Assembly: GCF_001307275.1 (NCBI RefSeq)
Contig: NZ_CP012831.1
Location: 6,006,501-6,070,500 of the forward strand
Origin: Pseudomonas fluorescens
GTDB lineage: Bacteria; Pseudomonadota; Gammaproteobacteria; Pseudomonadales; Pseudomonadaceae
Direction: 5' to 3'
DNA length: 64,000 bases
Under the pieces are notes generated by a model. The model was not told the origin of the DNA. It did no database searches and worked only from the letters and a program-made list of their open reading frames with translations. Below are positions 1-10,474 of this stretch, piece by piece (the first letter of the stretch is position 1; the number at the start of each line of letters is the position of its first letter). The position numbers and the translations under genes are program-made.

Positions 1-1
1 G

Positions 2-3000
2 CTATCGGACGAAGCCTTGCTGGCGGCCGGCGTGCCATCCGACACATTGCTCGATCACGCCTATGTGAAAGCGAATGGCAGCCTTGAAGATGCCTTGGGT
101 TTCGATGCCGGCTTCTTCGGTTACGCACCCCAAGAGGCTGCCCTGATCGATCCGCAGCACCGCGTCTTTCTCGAGGCTTGTTGGCACGCACGCGAGGATG
201 CGATTGGCCAGCGTTCGGCGGATGAGCGCATCGGCGTCTACGCCGGGTCTGGTTTCAACACCTATCTGCTAACCCATGTGCACGCCGACTCCAAGTCATG
301 GCAAGGTCCGGACCGCTGGCGCGCCGGCCTGGCGAACGATAAGGACACGCTGACCTCCAGGGTCGCGTACAAACTCGGTTTGACCGGGCCGGCCGTTACC
401 GTGCAAACGGCGTGTTCCACCTCGTTGGTGGCCGTTCACCTTGCCTGCCAGGCCATTCTCGACGGTGATTGCGAAATGGCGCTGGCCGGCGGCGCAAGCG
501 TGCACTTCCCGCTGGGCCACGGCTATCGTCACCATGCTGAAAGCGTTGAGGCCCAGGATGGCGTTTGCCGGCCTTTCAGTCCCGATGCGACGGGTACGGT
601 CTTCACCGACGGTGTCGGGGTGGTCTTGCTGCGCCGGTACGAGGATGCGCAGCGTGCAGGTGATCGAATCTATGCGGTAATACGTGGTTCCGCCATCAAC
701 AACGATGGAGCCGACAAGGTCGGTTTCACGGCTCCAGGCATGCGTGGACAGGTCGACGTGATCCGCATGGCCCATGCCGTCGCCGGCATGACGGGAGAGA
801 CGGTCGATTATGTAGAGGCACATGGCACTGGGACGACCGTCGGCGACAGCATCGAGCTGCAGGCCCTGGAGCAAGCGTTCGAAACGCCCGGTTCCAGGAC
901 CTCAACCTGCCTGTTGGGGGCTGTCAAAGGTAACCTTGGGCATACCGACAATGCGGCGGGCATCGCGGGCCTGATCAAGGTGGCGCTCAGCTTGTTTCAT
1001 CGCCAGTGGCCAGCGACCTTGCATGCCACTGCGCAAACGGCGACGCGACCTGGCTCGAGATTTTCCATTTGTCACCGGCCGATGTCTTGGGCTGACTGCG
1101 AGCGACTCCGGTATGCGGGCGTCAGCTCGTTCGGTATCGGTGGCACCAACGCGCACGTGGTTGTCCAGCAAACCCCTCGGCTCGAAGCGCGCAAGCACGA
1201 GCATGGCGGGAATCCTCTGGAAACGGGTTGGGGGGCGGCAGGCCACCCGTTTCAGCGAGCGCACCTCGAATACCGATCGTCAGGGCGAACGCCGCGCGAA
1301 GACGACTCAGGCGTACGTATCAACCATCTGCAATGGAGCGCCGAGGCTCAGCGACGCCACCCTTCGGAGGGCACGCTCGGCAGCATTCTCCTGGTCGCCG
1401 AAGTGGCGCCTCCCGCAGAACTGCTGCGCCGCCTCAGTACTCACGGCCAAGTCGAGCTCTGGTTGCATGCCGGGGCGAAAATCACGGGCACGCTGGCACA
1501 CCCGGTATTCGACCGCTTTGACTTTACAGACAATGCACAGTGGGATCGCGCCTGGAGGCGTCGTGTGCATCAGCCTCCTTCGACGATTATCTACCTGGGT
1601 GCCCTGGAGGGCATGCCCGCGGCATTCGACGTAACGCTTGCCTGTGCGCTCGGTTTCGGCGGTGGGATTGCACGTGCGCGCAACGGGAGTTGGCCGCCAG
1701 TCGGGGTTCACTGGGTCACGGCCGGGTTGTTTGACGCTGGCGGTGTGGCACCGTCGCCAGCCCATCTGGCTATTTGGGGGCCTGCGCGCGTGCTTGCGCA
1801 GGAAGTGACAGGCTTGGGCTGTCGGGTGTATGACGTCCGCGCAGGCGTGCGGCAACGCGACGTGGATGCATGGTCGACGTTGCTCACGTTGATCGCCACC
1901 GAGTCAGTTGGCGACCCGATGGCCGGATCGTTTGCCGCCTATGCGTTGCGTGGCGAACGGATTTTCGTGCCGCACGTTTCCTCGATCGTCCAACCGCCTG
2001 CGCACTCCGCGAGCGCACCGGTGCTTCGCACAGGCGGTACCTATCTGGTCACGGGCGGTGCGGGCGGGGTTGGGCGGGCGCTTGCCGCGTGGTTGAGCAC
2101 CCATTACGGCGCGCGCGTGATCGTGTGCGGACGTCGTCCAATCGAGTCGGTGGAGGACTGGGGCGACTTTCAGGCGAGATTCACGTCGATCCTCTATGTT
2201 CAGGCCGACGTGGCAAGCGACACCCAGCTTAAATCCATCGCGCAAAATACAGGTATTTCTCTCCAGGACATTCAGGGGGTTTTCCATTGCGCCGGTGTCG
2301 CCGGCGCCGGTGGCCTGCGCACGAAGGACATCGAAATGGCTCAGCGGCGATGCGCCGCCAAGGTCACCGGCGCACAGGCGTTGTCCCGGGTGTTCAGCGA
2401 GGTGCCCCTGGACTTCGTGGTGTTCTTCAGCTCGATCAACGGCTGGGTTGGCGGCCCCGGACAGGCCGAATATTGTTCGGCGAATGCCTATCTGGATGCG
2501 CTGGCACAATCCGGCACATTGCCCTGGCGCACGCTCTCGATTGCCTGGGATACCTGGCTGGACACCGGCATGGCACGGCGCTCGATTGACGCGGTGCACT
2601 CATCGGTGTCGTCCATCGATGGGCACGAGTCCACCACCTTCATCACGCTGCCAGCCCACTCCTGGTTGTTGAGCGAGCACCGTGTCGACGGTGTAGCGCT
2701 ATTGCCTGGCACCGCACACATCTCCTTGCTCCTGCGAATAGCCGACGCCGCCGGTTTGCCCCGTGTGCTGGTTGACGTCAGGTTGCTGAATCCGGCTTTG
2801 GTGCGCGAGGGGGCGGACATGCACCTATGCGTGCCAGAGCACGTCTGCGCGGGGACCGACGTCCAAATCCGCGATTCAAGCGGCGTGGTGCTCAGTACAG
2901 CGACACCCGGTGGCGCGCTCGATGTCGTCATGGCAATGACTTGTCCTTCTTTTGTTCGGGCGTTTTGTGCGACCCAGGCCCAGCCCTGTACGTTCTCGGT

Positions 3001-6000
3001 GCCCGCTCGGTTGCAGGTGGGGGAGCGTTGGCGTTGCCTCGAAGACGTCAGCCGCTGCGGCAATGTCTATCGTGTGGTCCTGCAAACAGACCAGCTGGCG
3101 CAGGATTTTGGAGAATGGCCCTGGCATCCCGCCGTGATGGATGTGGCGCTGTTGCCGATACAAATGGAGGCCGGAGCATTCGCGGTGCCCGTGGCCTTCG
3201 AGCGTGTGCAGGCGAGTGTCTCGCTCGCGGCGGCCCGCTTCAGTTATGTGTGCGTGCGAGAGACCTCGGCATCGCTGCGGGTAGCGGATGTCTGTATCAC
3301 GGATGAGCACAATGCAGTGTTGCTGTTGATGTCGGGTGTCACGTTTACCCCGCTCGATGCCCATCTTCTGCGGGCGCGCGCCGTAACGGACGAGGCGTTG
3401 TCCCGCGGCCTGCCCGTGGCGACGGCGCTCGATCAGCTCGAACGTCTGCTGGACCATTGCGCGCTCGATGCCGTGATGCTCACATCGACAAGCTTGCCCG
3501 AACTCGAGCGCTTCAGCGAGGCGCTGGCCTGCCGCTATCGCAGCATCGCCACACAACCGACTAACGAGGCCAAGCCGGCCTTGCAGGACACCGACGCACG
3601 TGAAGCGTTGCTGTGTCGACTGGTCGCGACCAACCTTGGCTACGATCAAGTCGCGGCACAGGACAACTACTTTTCATTGGGGGGCGACTCGCTGAGTGGC
3701 CTGCTATTGATTGAAAATGCTCGCAAGGAGGGGATTCAACTTTCCCTGGATTTGCTCTACGAGACAAAGACCCTGGCGGAGCTTGCGCAGAAGGTGGATT
3801 GGAACGCGGCCCACAGCGAAGCCGTGTCACGCGCAGAACCGTTCTCTTTATTGCATGACGATGATCGCATCCGCATTGCCGAAGATGTAGTCGATGCTTT
3901 CCCATTGTCCGAGCTGCAAAAAGGCATCGTTTACTACCGCTCACGGTACGCAGAGCAGTCCATTTATCGCGACCTGCTTTGGGTGGATGTCGAGGGACCA
4001 CTCGATGAGACGTTGTTGAGGCAGGCTTGGTCGAACTGCGTGCAACGGCATCCGGTACTGCGGTCACGGGTTGAATTGACGCAATTTCGCGAGCCGCTGC
4101 AGATCGTCCATGCCCATGTCGAAGCCCCCATGGCCATAGGTGATCTGTCTGGCCGCAGCGTGCGTCAGTGGGCAGAGGAAGTCGACCTGAAATCCAGTTG
4201 CCCTGTAGGCCGGGCCGCGTATCTGTTCGCGCTGCCCGACGCTGACGTGCTGCATTTGGTATTACTGCTCGACGATGCCTTGCTGGATGGCTGGAGCGCC
4301 ACTTCGCTGCTTGCAGAACTGCTTATCGGTTACGGAGGGCTGCTGGACGGGCAGGTGCCGTCGTCGCTGCCAGCCCCTTCGTTGTCGTTTCATGACCATG
4401 TGCGCCATGAGCGTAAGGTCATAGCCGCGGGTCAAGAGCATGGTTTTTGGCGGGAGCGTCTGCAGGGTTGCGTGCCTTCGACGCTCACGCGCGGGATAGC
4501 CGGTGCGGCGTGCCGCGGGCCCGAGATCACGATTCGTGAGATGCCATTCGGGGCTGCACGGCATGTCGATGCCCTTGCCAATAGCTGTGCCACCACGCCG
4601 AAAGTGGTGCTGCTGGCCAGCTATCTGCGAGCGCTTTCGCTCTGGTGTGGTACGAACGAGGTGACGACTGGCCTCGAAACGCACACCCGCCTCGAAACCG
4701 ACGGCGGGAGCGAAGTTCTGGGGTTGCACCTGAACATGTTGCCGTTCCGGCAGGTACTCACCGCCATGTCGGTGCGTCACTACCTTTCAGGGGTCGCCCA
4801 GGCGGAAGCACAAACCATTGTCCATCGGCATCTGCCGCTGAGCGAGATCCAGCGTGACTGGTCCGTGCCCTTGTTCGACAACTGCTTCAACTACACCCAG
4901 TTTCGCAAGCTACATGAGATAGCGGAACGAGGAAGCCTCGGTAAATCCTTGCGTTTGAAGAGGTATGCGGGCGAAGAAAAAACCCACTATCCGTTCAAGT
5001 TGTGGGTTGACTGCTCCGGTGCGGGTGTTTACCAGTTGTATATCGCTTTCGACAGCGTGCGCGTCGATGAAGCCGATGCGCAGGCGGTCGCCGCACTGTT
5101 CGACAGCGTGCTAGAGGCTTTCGCGCGCGATACCAGCGCGGATGTGATGTCGATTGGCGCGCCATCGAGCAATGACGGCGCGCTGCGTTGCACCGAAACC
5201 ATTCCTGAATTGGGCGAGCTGTTCCAGGAGGCATGGCAAGCCCACGCGGATCGCATCGCTGTGCGCGAGGCGCAGCAGGCGTTTTCTTACCGCGAGCTTT
5301 CGAGGGCGGTGGAGTGCGTCGCTCTGGAATTACAGCGCAAAGGCTGCAAGCCCGGCATGACGGTGGCGGTTTTGCTGCCGCGCTCGTTCCGCTGGGTCGT
5401 GGCGATGCTCGGGGTGTTGAAAGCCTGCGCGACGATCCTCCCGATTGATCCGTACCTGCCTGAAGGTCGAGTCCAGATGATGCTACGGCAGGGGCGACCA
5501 CGATTTGTCATCACGGACACGGCGATCAGCGAAGAACGCCTGTCCGATTGGCGCGGGCCGGTAATCACCAACGTCGAAACTGCGACCTGGCCCGATGACC
5601 TGCCGATCGGTCCCTGGGCACCATCGGCCAATCTACCTGCTTACCTGATTTTCACTTCAGGCAGCATGGGGACGCCCAAAGGGGTGCTCAATACGTGCAA
5701 GGGGCTGGCGAACCGTCTGGCCTGGCAATTGCGCAATCATCCGCTCCACCCGGGCGATGTCTTGCTGTCGCGTACGCCTGCGAGCTTTGTCGATGTGTTC
5801 TGGGAGAACTTTGGCCCCTTGTGCGCGGGGGCGACACTGGTCATCGCCGATGATGCCGAGAGCCGCGACCCGGCACGGATCGCCCAGCTGTTGTGGCGTT
5901 GGCATGTGACTCACCTCGTTGTCGTCCCCACTTTGCTGGAGCCTATCCTTGCTCGGATCAAGGCGGACCCGGGGCGTGACGCGCTCGCACTACGGCAGGT

Positions 6001-9000
6001 GTCGCTCAGCGGGGAACCGTTGAAAGTTGCGTTGATGGAACGTGCACGTGCGCTGTTGCCTGCCGTCAGGTGGTTGAACGTCTACGGCTCTTCGGAGGTG
6101 TCGGCCGACGTCAGTGTCTTCGAACTCGGTGATTGGCAGGCGCGCCCGGACGAACCTTCAGTCGTTCCAGCAGGGGAGGCGCTGTGCAACGTGGGTCTGC
6201 ATCTGCTCGACGAGAACCTGCAGCCTGTGCGTCCCGGGTGTATGGGGGAGCTTTACGTCAGTGGCCCGGCCCTGGCTCATGGCTACTTGCACCAGCCGGG
6301 GCTGACCGCCATTCGTTTTGTGCCGAACCCATGGCCGCTGGACGCCAACGATACCCGTCTGTTCCGGACCGGTGATGTCGCGCGACACGGACGTTGCGGG
6401 CTCGAAATCGTGGGGCGCTCGGATCGACAGATCAAAGTACGGGGGGTGCGTATTGATCTTGACGATCTCGAAACGCGCCTGGAGCGCCTGGCGCCTGTGT
6501 TGCGCGCGGCTCTGGTCGACAGCGCCGACGGGTTGTCAGCCTTCGTGCAGTGCCGCGCCGAGGCCGATTCAAAGCAGCTATGGCCCGCGTTGCGCTTGCA
6601 GTTGCTGCCCGAAGAGCGGCCCGCCCGGCTGTGGCTGGTCGAGCGTATGCCGCTGACTCTGGCGGGCAAGATCGATCGTCTTGCACTCGCCGGCACCGGT
6701 ATCTTGTTGTCGGACATGGTGCGCGTCGAACTCCAGGGCGACATCGAGAACCGGTTGGCCGGACTGTGGCGTGAGCTGTTGCCGAGCGCGAGCGTCCATG
6801 CTGACAGCCACTTCGATGAACTGGGCGGGCACTCGCTGCTGGTGCTCCAACTGGCAGGCACCATCGAAAGAGCGTTCGGCTGCCGCCTGAGCATCGCGCA
6901 ATTGCAGGCAACCGGTCAATTGCGTGCACAGGCCCGATTGATCGAGGCCCAGCGTGGCATTGCGCCGATCGAGAACGGGAAGATCGAATCCGATCCCGGG
7001 ATGCAATCGCAGCCTTTCCTGCCGACTGCGCTGCAGCAGGCTTATTGGGTCGCACGGCACCGAGAGGGACCGGAGGGTGGAAGCACCCATATCTATCAGG
7101 AATGGGTGATCCCGCGACTCGAAACGCATCGGCTTGAGGCCGCATGGAATCGCCTGATCGAGCGTCATGGCATGCTGCGCGCGCGCCTCGATGCGAGCGG
7201 CCTGCTGTCGGTGCGCGATGCAGGTGTCTACCACATTGAATGCCATGACCTGTCGGAACTGGCGCCGCAGACCCGTGAAGCGGTATTGCTGCGGTGGCGC
7301 GAGCAGCATGCCTTCACGCCTTTTGGCAACCGCGACGAGCCGTTCCTGCTGCAGGTGTTCCGACTGCCCGACGGCGAGGCCATGCTCGCCGTGAAGCTCG
7401 ATCTGCTATACGCGGATGCATGGAGCATGGGCATCATCGCTCGTGAACTCTGGACGCTCTACGCCAATCCGGCCACCGAGCTAGCGCCTCTGTCGATCTC
7501 CTTTCGCGACGTACTCGAATACACGCGAGCCCATGAAAACCCGGCCGCGCGAGAGGCGGCGCGGCATTATTGGAGCGAGCGCATGGGCTGTTTCTCGGGC
7601 GCACCGGACTTACCGGTTCGTGGGCGTCTGCCTGGCTCCCTGGCGGTGCGACGACTCGATATGGTACTCGACCCTTTGCAGAAACAGGCGCTGGAGTCGT
7701 TGGCCCTGCGTGCGGGTCTTCAAGCGAGCAGTTTGCTGTTGGCTGTGTTCGCTGCGGTACTGCAACGCTGGTCGCTGAAGAAGGCATTCTCGCTGACACT
7801 GACCTTGTTCGATCGCCCGTTCGTGCATCCAGAGGTCAATGGTGTGGTCGGGGATTTCACCTCAGTGCTCTGGATGGAGATTGACGGTGAGCGCCCCAGC
7901 TCCTTTATCGAATTCGCCCGTGCGTTGCATGCTCGGCTGCAGGACGGGTTGGACCATCGCGCGTTCGATGGCATCGACATGGCGCGCGCTACGCAATCGC
8001 AATTGCGGGTTGTGGATGCGATGCGCTACGTATTCACTTACATCGCCCAAGGGGATGATGGCTCGGCCATGTTTCCCGAGGGCTCTGTCGAGCGCTACCG
8101 CGTCACCCGAACAGCCGGCGTGTGGCTTGATAATCAGGTCGTCGGCGAAGCCGGAAAGCTGCGGCTGCATTGGGACGTTGTAGACGAGCGATTTCCGGCC
8201 GGCATGGTCGACGACATGTTCGCCGCATACCGGGCGCTGGTCGAGGCGTTGATCGCGCAGGCGGGTACCGAAGGGCTCGGAGAGGGCTGCGGGGTGCAGC
8301 TGCCACGGGCGCAGCAGGCCCGTCGGCAGGCTGACGGGCAGACCGACGTGTCCATTCAGGATTACCTCGCGGACATCGACATGCACTGCGGCGCATCACC
8401 CGATGCTCCCGCCGTTATCGCGGCCGACAGGACGCTCTCGTACGGCGAGCTGTGGACCCGCGCCCGGCGCGTGGCACTGGACCTGAAGACTGACGCACCC
8501 CATGCCTCCAGCGTGGCGATTCATCTTGAGCCGGGCTGGCGCTATGTGGTTGCAGTGCTCGCCACGCAGATGGCAGGTGTCGCCTACGTACCGCTGTCGT
8601 TGCGCTGGCCCCGCGCGCGCGTGATTGACGTGATCGACAGCTATGGCATCGACCATGTGTTTGCCGATGAGGAGGTCGCCGGGTGGAGTTCGAGGCTGTC
8701 CCTCGTACGGACACTGTCGGTGCCGACGCAGGAAGATCCACGGGCACCGCTCCCGTCCATGTCCATGGCTTCGGATCCTGCGCTGCTTGCCTATGTGATG
8801 TTCACCTCAGGCAGCAGCGGCACACCCAAGGGGGTAATGATGCGGCGCGGTGCGGTCGCCAACACACTGCGCGACGTCTGCGCACGCCTGCGCATGAATC
8901 CCGGCAGTCGTGTATTTGGATTATCCGATCCAGGCTTCGATCTATCCGTGTTCGACATGCTGGGTCCGTTGATGGTGGGCGGTGCGCTGGTACTGCCTGA

Positions 9001-9895
9001 CGCCTCCGACCGGATGAATCCACAGGCCTGGTGGACGCTTTGCCGCCGACACGGCGTCACGATCTGGAATACGGCTCCCGCTCTGTTTGAAATGCTTGCC
9101 GACTACGGCAAGGGCAAGACGGATCGCATAGGCACCCTCGATTTGCGTTGGGTAATGCTGAGCGGCGATTGGATCTCACTGCATTTGCCTGGCCTGTTAC
9201 GCGAACTCGCGCCTGGAGCGCGGCTGCTCTCGCTGGGTGGCGCCACCGAGGCGGGCATCTGGTCCGTCTCGTTCCCGGTGACGACTGTCCAGGAGGACTG
9301 GACCAGCATTCCCTACGGCAGGCCATTGCGAGGTCAGCGTTGCGACATCGTGGATGTGTTCGACGAGCCTTGCCCCGATGGCGTGGCGGGCGAGCTGACC
9401 ATCTCCGGTGCGAGTCTGAGCGACGGTTACTGGCAGCGCCCGGCGCTCACCGAGCGGGCTTTTTTTATCGATGGGCGAACCGGTGAACGCCGCTACCGGA
9501 CCGGTGACCTGGCCCGCTATCGCGCCGACGGTGTGATCGAATTACTGGGGCGGATGGACTCGCAGATCAAGATCGCCGGCCACCGTATCGAGTGCAAGGA
9601 AGTCGAGCATGCCGTACTGACGTATCCCGGTGTTGCACGCGCCGTGGTGGTGCCTCTCAAGGACCGTGGCGGTTTGACGCTGCACGCGGTGGTGGAGCAC
9701 GAGGACGGCGTATCGATCGAGTCGATCCGCCAGCATTGTGCCGAACGCTTACCCGAGGTCATGGTTCCGCGCCATTGGCACAGCAACCTGGGCATTACGT
9801 TGAGCGACAACGGCAAGGTTGACCGTCGCGCACTGCAACAACGCATCGAAGCGATGTTACAAGAGAGAGTCGAGGATGGCGTGCCCAATGGTTAG
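2..9895 (+). CDS. Hybrid PKS/NRPS (5'-partial): KS-KR-DH-ACP-C-A-T-Cy-A
   Basis: The frame is open from base 2, so the N-terminus (at least the first part of the KS) lies upstream. Residues below count from the TTG at 17. The KS (about 1-395) has the active site TACSTS with Cys133, then HGTGT and GNLGH. No AT (no GHSxG) follows. The KR spans about 430-870 (TGGAGGVG, Ser near 805, Tyr819). The DH has HxxxGxxxxP with His888 and Asp1042. ACP Ser1225 is in LGGDS. The C domain (about 1290-1720) carries DDALLDG in place of HHxxxDG. The first A domain (about 1740-2235) reads VDWVSSVADK, close to the beta-alanine code VDWVISLADK. T Ser2273 is in LGGHS. The next domain is a heterocyclization domain: D2462/D2467 of DxxxxD, plus GDFTS. 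The last A domain (about 2785-3270) reads DLFNMSLIWK, a cysteine code. The protein ends there with no carrier; the T-Ox protein at 12531 probably supplies it. Malonyl loading is presumably in trans. Confidence 0.93.
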   Translation, partial: LSDEALLAAGVPSDTLLDHAYVKANGSLEDALGFDAGFFGYAPQEAALIDPQHRVFLEACWHAREDAIGQRSADERIGVYAGSGFNTYLLTHVHADSKSWQGPDRWRAGLANDKDTLTSRVAYKLGLTGPAVTVQTACSTSLVAVHLACQAILDGDCEMALAGGASVHFPLGHGYRHHAESVEAQDGVCRPFSPDATGTVFTDGVGVVLLRRYEDAQRAGDRIYAVIRGSAINNDGADKVGFTAPGMRGQVDVIRMAHAVAGMTGETVDYVEAHGTGTTVGDSIELQALEQAFETPGSRTSTCLLGAVKGNLGHTDNAAGIAGLIKVALSLFHRQWPATLHATAQTATRPGSRFSICHRPMSWADCERLRYAGVSSFGIGGTNAHVVVQQTPRLEARKHEHGGNPLETGWGAAGHPFQRAHLEYRSSGRTPREDDSGVRINHLQWSAEAQRRHPSEGTLGSILLVAEVAPPAELLRRLSTHGQVELWLHAGAKITGTLAHPVFDRFDFTDNAQWDRAWRRRVHQPPSTIIYLGALEGMPAAFDVTLACALGFGGGIARARNGSWPPVGVHWVTAGLFDAGGVAPSPAHLAIWGPARVLAQEVTGLGCRVYDVRAGVRQRDVDAWSTLLTLIATESVGDPMAGSFAAYALRGERIFVPHVSSIVQPPAHSASAPVLRTGGTYLVTGGAGGVGRALAAWLSTHYGARVIVCGRRPIESVEDWGDFQARFTSILYVQADVASDTQLKSIAQNTGISLQDIQGVFHCAGVAGAGGLRTKDIEMAQRRCAAKVTGAQALSRVFSEVPLDFVVFFSSINGWVGGPGQAEYCSANAYLDALAQSGTLPWRTLSIAWDTWLDTGMARRSIDAVHSSVSSIDGHESTTFITLPAHSWLLSEHRVDGVALLPGTAHISLLLRIADAAGLPRVLVDVRLLNPALVREGADMHLCVPEHVCAGTDVQIRDSSGVVLSTATPGGALDVVMAMTCPSFVRAFCATQAQPCTFSVPARLQVGERWRCLEDVSRCGNVYRVVLQTDQLAQDFGEWPWHPAVMDVALLPIQMEAGAFAVPVAFERVQASVSLAAARFSYVCVRETSASLRVADVCITDEHNAVLLLMSGVTFTPLDAHLLRARAVTDEALSRGLPVATALDQLERLLDHCALDAVMLTSTSLPELERFSEALACRYRSIATQPTNEAKPALQDTDAREALLCRLVATNLGYDQVAAQDNYFSLGGDSLSGLLLIENARKEGIQLSLDLLYETKTLAELAQKVDWNAAHSEAVSRAEPFSLLHDDDRIRIAEDVVDAFPLSELQKGIVYYRSRYAEQSIYRDLLWVDVEGPLDETLLRQAWSNCVQRHPVLRSRVELTQFREPLQIVHAHVEAPMAIGDLSGRSVRQWAEEVDLKSSCPVGRAAYLFALPDADVLHLVLLLDDALLDGWSATSLLAELLIGYGGLLDGQVPSSLPAPSLSFHDHVRHERKVIAAGQEHGFWRERLQGCVPSTLTRGIAGAACRGPEITIREMPFGAARHVDALANSCATTPKVVLLASYLRALSLWCGTNEVTTGLETHTRLETDGGSEVLGLHLNMLPFRQVLTAMSVRHYLSGVAQAEAQTIVHRHLPLSEIQRDWSVPLFDNCFNYTQFRKLHEIAERGSLGKSLRLKRYAGEEKTHYPFKLWVDCSGAGVYQLYIAFDSVRVDEADAQAVAALFDSVLEAFARDTSADVMSIGAPSSNDGALRCTETIPELGELFQEAWQAHADRIAVREAQQAFSYRELSRAVECVALELQRKGCKPGMTVAVLLPRSFRWVVAMLGVLKACATILPIDPYLPEGRVQMMLRQGRPRFVITDTAISEERLSDWRGPVITNVETATWPDDLPIGPWAPSANLPAYLIFTSGSMGTPKGVLNTCKGLANRLAWQLRNHPLHPGDVLLSRTPASFVDVFWENFGPLCAGATLVIADDAESRDPARIAQLLWRWHVTHLVVVPTLLEPILARIKADPGRDALALRQVSLSGEPLKVALMERARALLPAVRWLNVYGSSEVSADVSVFELGDWQARPDEPSVVPAGEALCNVGLHLLDENLQPVRPGCMGELYVSGPALAHGYLHQPGLTAIRFVPNPWPLDANDTRLFRTGDVARHGRCGLEIVGRSDRQIKVRGVRIDLDDLETRLERLAPVLRAALVDSADGLSAFVQCRAEADSKQLWPALRLQLLPEERPARLWLVERMPLTLAGKIDRLALAGTGILLSDMVRVELQGDIENRLAGLWRELLPSASVHADSHFDELGGHSLLVLQLAGTIERAFGCRLSIAQLQATGQLRAQARLIEAQRGIAPIENGKIESDPGMQSQPFLPTALQQAYWVARHREGPEGGSTHIYQEWVIPRLETHRLEAAWNRLIERHGMLRARLDASGLLSVRDAGVYHIECHDLSELAPQTREAVLLRWREQHAFTPFGNRDEPFLLQVFRLPDGEAMLAVKLDLLYADAWSMGIIARELWTLYANPATELAPLSISFRDVLEYTRAHENPAAREAARHYWSERMGCFSGAPDLPVRGRLPGSLAVRRLDMVLDPLQKQALESLALRAGLQASSLLLAVFAAVLQRWSLKKAFSLTLTLFDRPFVHPEVNGVVGDFTSVLWMEIDGERPSSFIEFARALHARLQDGLDHRAFDGIDMARATQSQLRVVDAMRYVFTYIAQGDDGSAMFPEGSVERYRVTRTAGVWLDNQVVGEAGKLRLHWDVVDERFPAGMVDDMFAAYRALVEALIAQAGTEGLGEGCGVQLPRAQQARRQADGQTDVSIQDYLADIDMHCGASPDAPAVIAADRTLSYGELWTRARRVALDLKTDAPHASSVAIHLEPGWRYVVAVLATQMAGVAYVPLSLRWPRARVIDVIDSYGIDHVFADEEVAGWSSRLSLVRTLSVPTQEDPRAPLPSMSMASDPALLAYVMFTSGSSGTPKGVMMRRGAVANTLRDVCARLRMNPGSRVFGLSDPGFDLSVFDMLGPLMVGGALVLPDASDRMNPQAWWTLCRRHGVTIWNTAPALFEMLADYGKGKTDRIGTLDLRWVMLSGDWISLHLPGLLRELAPGARLLSLGGATEAGIWSVSFPVTTVQEDWTSIPYGRPLRGQRCDIVDVFDEPCPDGVAGELTISGASLSDGYWQRPALTERAFFIDGRTGERRYRTGDLARYRADGVIELLGRMDSQIKIAGHRIECKEVEHAVLTYPGVARAVVVPLKDRGGLTLHAVVEHEDGVSIESIRQHCAERLPEVMVPRHWHSNLGITLSDNGKVDRRALQQRIEAMLQERVEDGVPNG

Positions 9896-10469
9896 ATTTC
9901 AAAGATGTCGACATGCCGGATGGTCGGTGGGTGTGTTGCTGCTTCTTGTCATGTCGGGTGCCCGTGCCCAGAGCGGCGCATACCTGTCGAAGGACTGCAC
10001 CGCCTGTCACGATACGGCGCTGGGTCATAACCTGGCGATTCCCTCCATCGTGGGGCAGAAGCGCGAATTTCTGCGCAATCGCCTGGAGATGTTTCGCCAC
10101 CCCGGTTCTGATGCGAAGGTCATGCCGCGGCTCTCGTCCGGGTACTCGCCTGCGGAGCTGGATGAGATCGTGGATTACCTTTCGGCCCGACCTTCGTCGC
10201 TGAAACAGGCCACCGATAAACCTGCAGAGGCCGCGCCCGAAGGGGAGAGCCAATACCGGACGCATTGCGCGGCGTGCCACGAGCATCTCGACGCGAGTCC
10301 GCTGCTGATTGGACAGAACCGCACCTACCTCGTCAACGCGCTGCGCGATTTCGTCTTTGGAACCCGACCCATGCCGGACGGCATGCGCGAAAGTCTCTCC
10401 GCGCTGACGACCGCAAACCTGGCCGCGGTGCTCGATTTCATGGCCGCGTCAAACAAAGGAAAAGAGTGA
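9876..10469 (+). CDS. Exported diheme cytochrome c
   Basis: This is a 197-residue protein with an N-terminal signal peptide (hydrophobic VGVLLLLVM followed by ARAQS). Two CxxCH haem-binding sites (CTACH and CAACH) lie about 85 residues apart, as in cytochrome c4-like tandem class I cytochromes. It should act in the periplasm as an electron carrier. The ATG at 9876 overlaps the end of the PKS/NRPS gene by 20 bases and has an AGAG stretch upstream; ATG 9888 is an alternative. It sits in the NRPS operon, followed at once by two more exported proteins, so a periplasmic redox step in maturation of the product is plausible, but that is inference. An unrelated respiratory role cannot be excluded. 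Confidence 0.85.
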   Translation: MACPMVRFQRCRHAGWSVGVLLLLVMSGARAQSGAYLSKDCTACHDTALGHNLAIPSIVGQKREFLRNRLEMFRHPGSDAKVMPRLSSGYSPAELDEIVDYLSARPSSLKQATDKPAEAAPEGESQYRTHCAACHEHLDASPLLIGQNRTYLVNALRDFVFGTRPMPDGMRESLSALTTANLAAVLDFMAASNKGKE

Positions 10470-10474
10470 AGCGT

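Noticed and set aside
1190..2030. Possible AT domain after the KS
   Set aside because: No GHSxG or other AT motif; the residues fit a post-KS linker and KR structural subdomain.
17..9895. TTG at 17 as the true start of the first gene
   Set aside because: The frame stays open to base 2 and the visible KS already lacks its conserved N-terminal part, so the gene starts upstream of the window.
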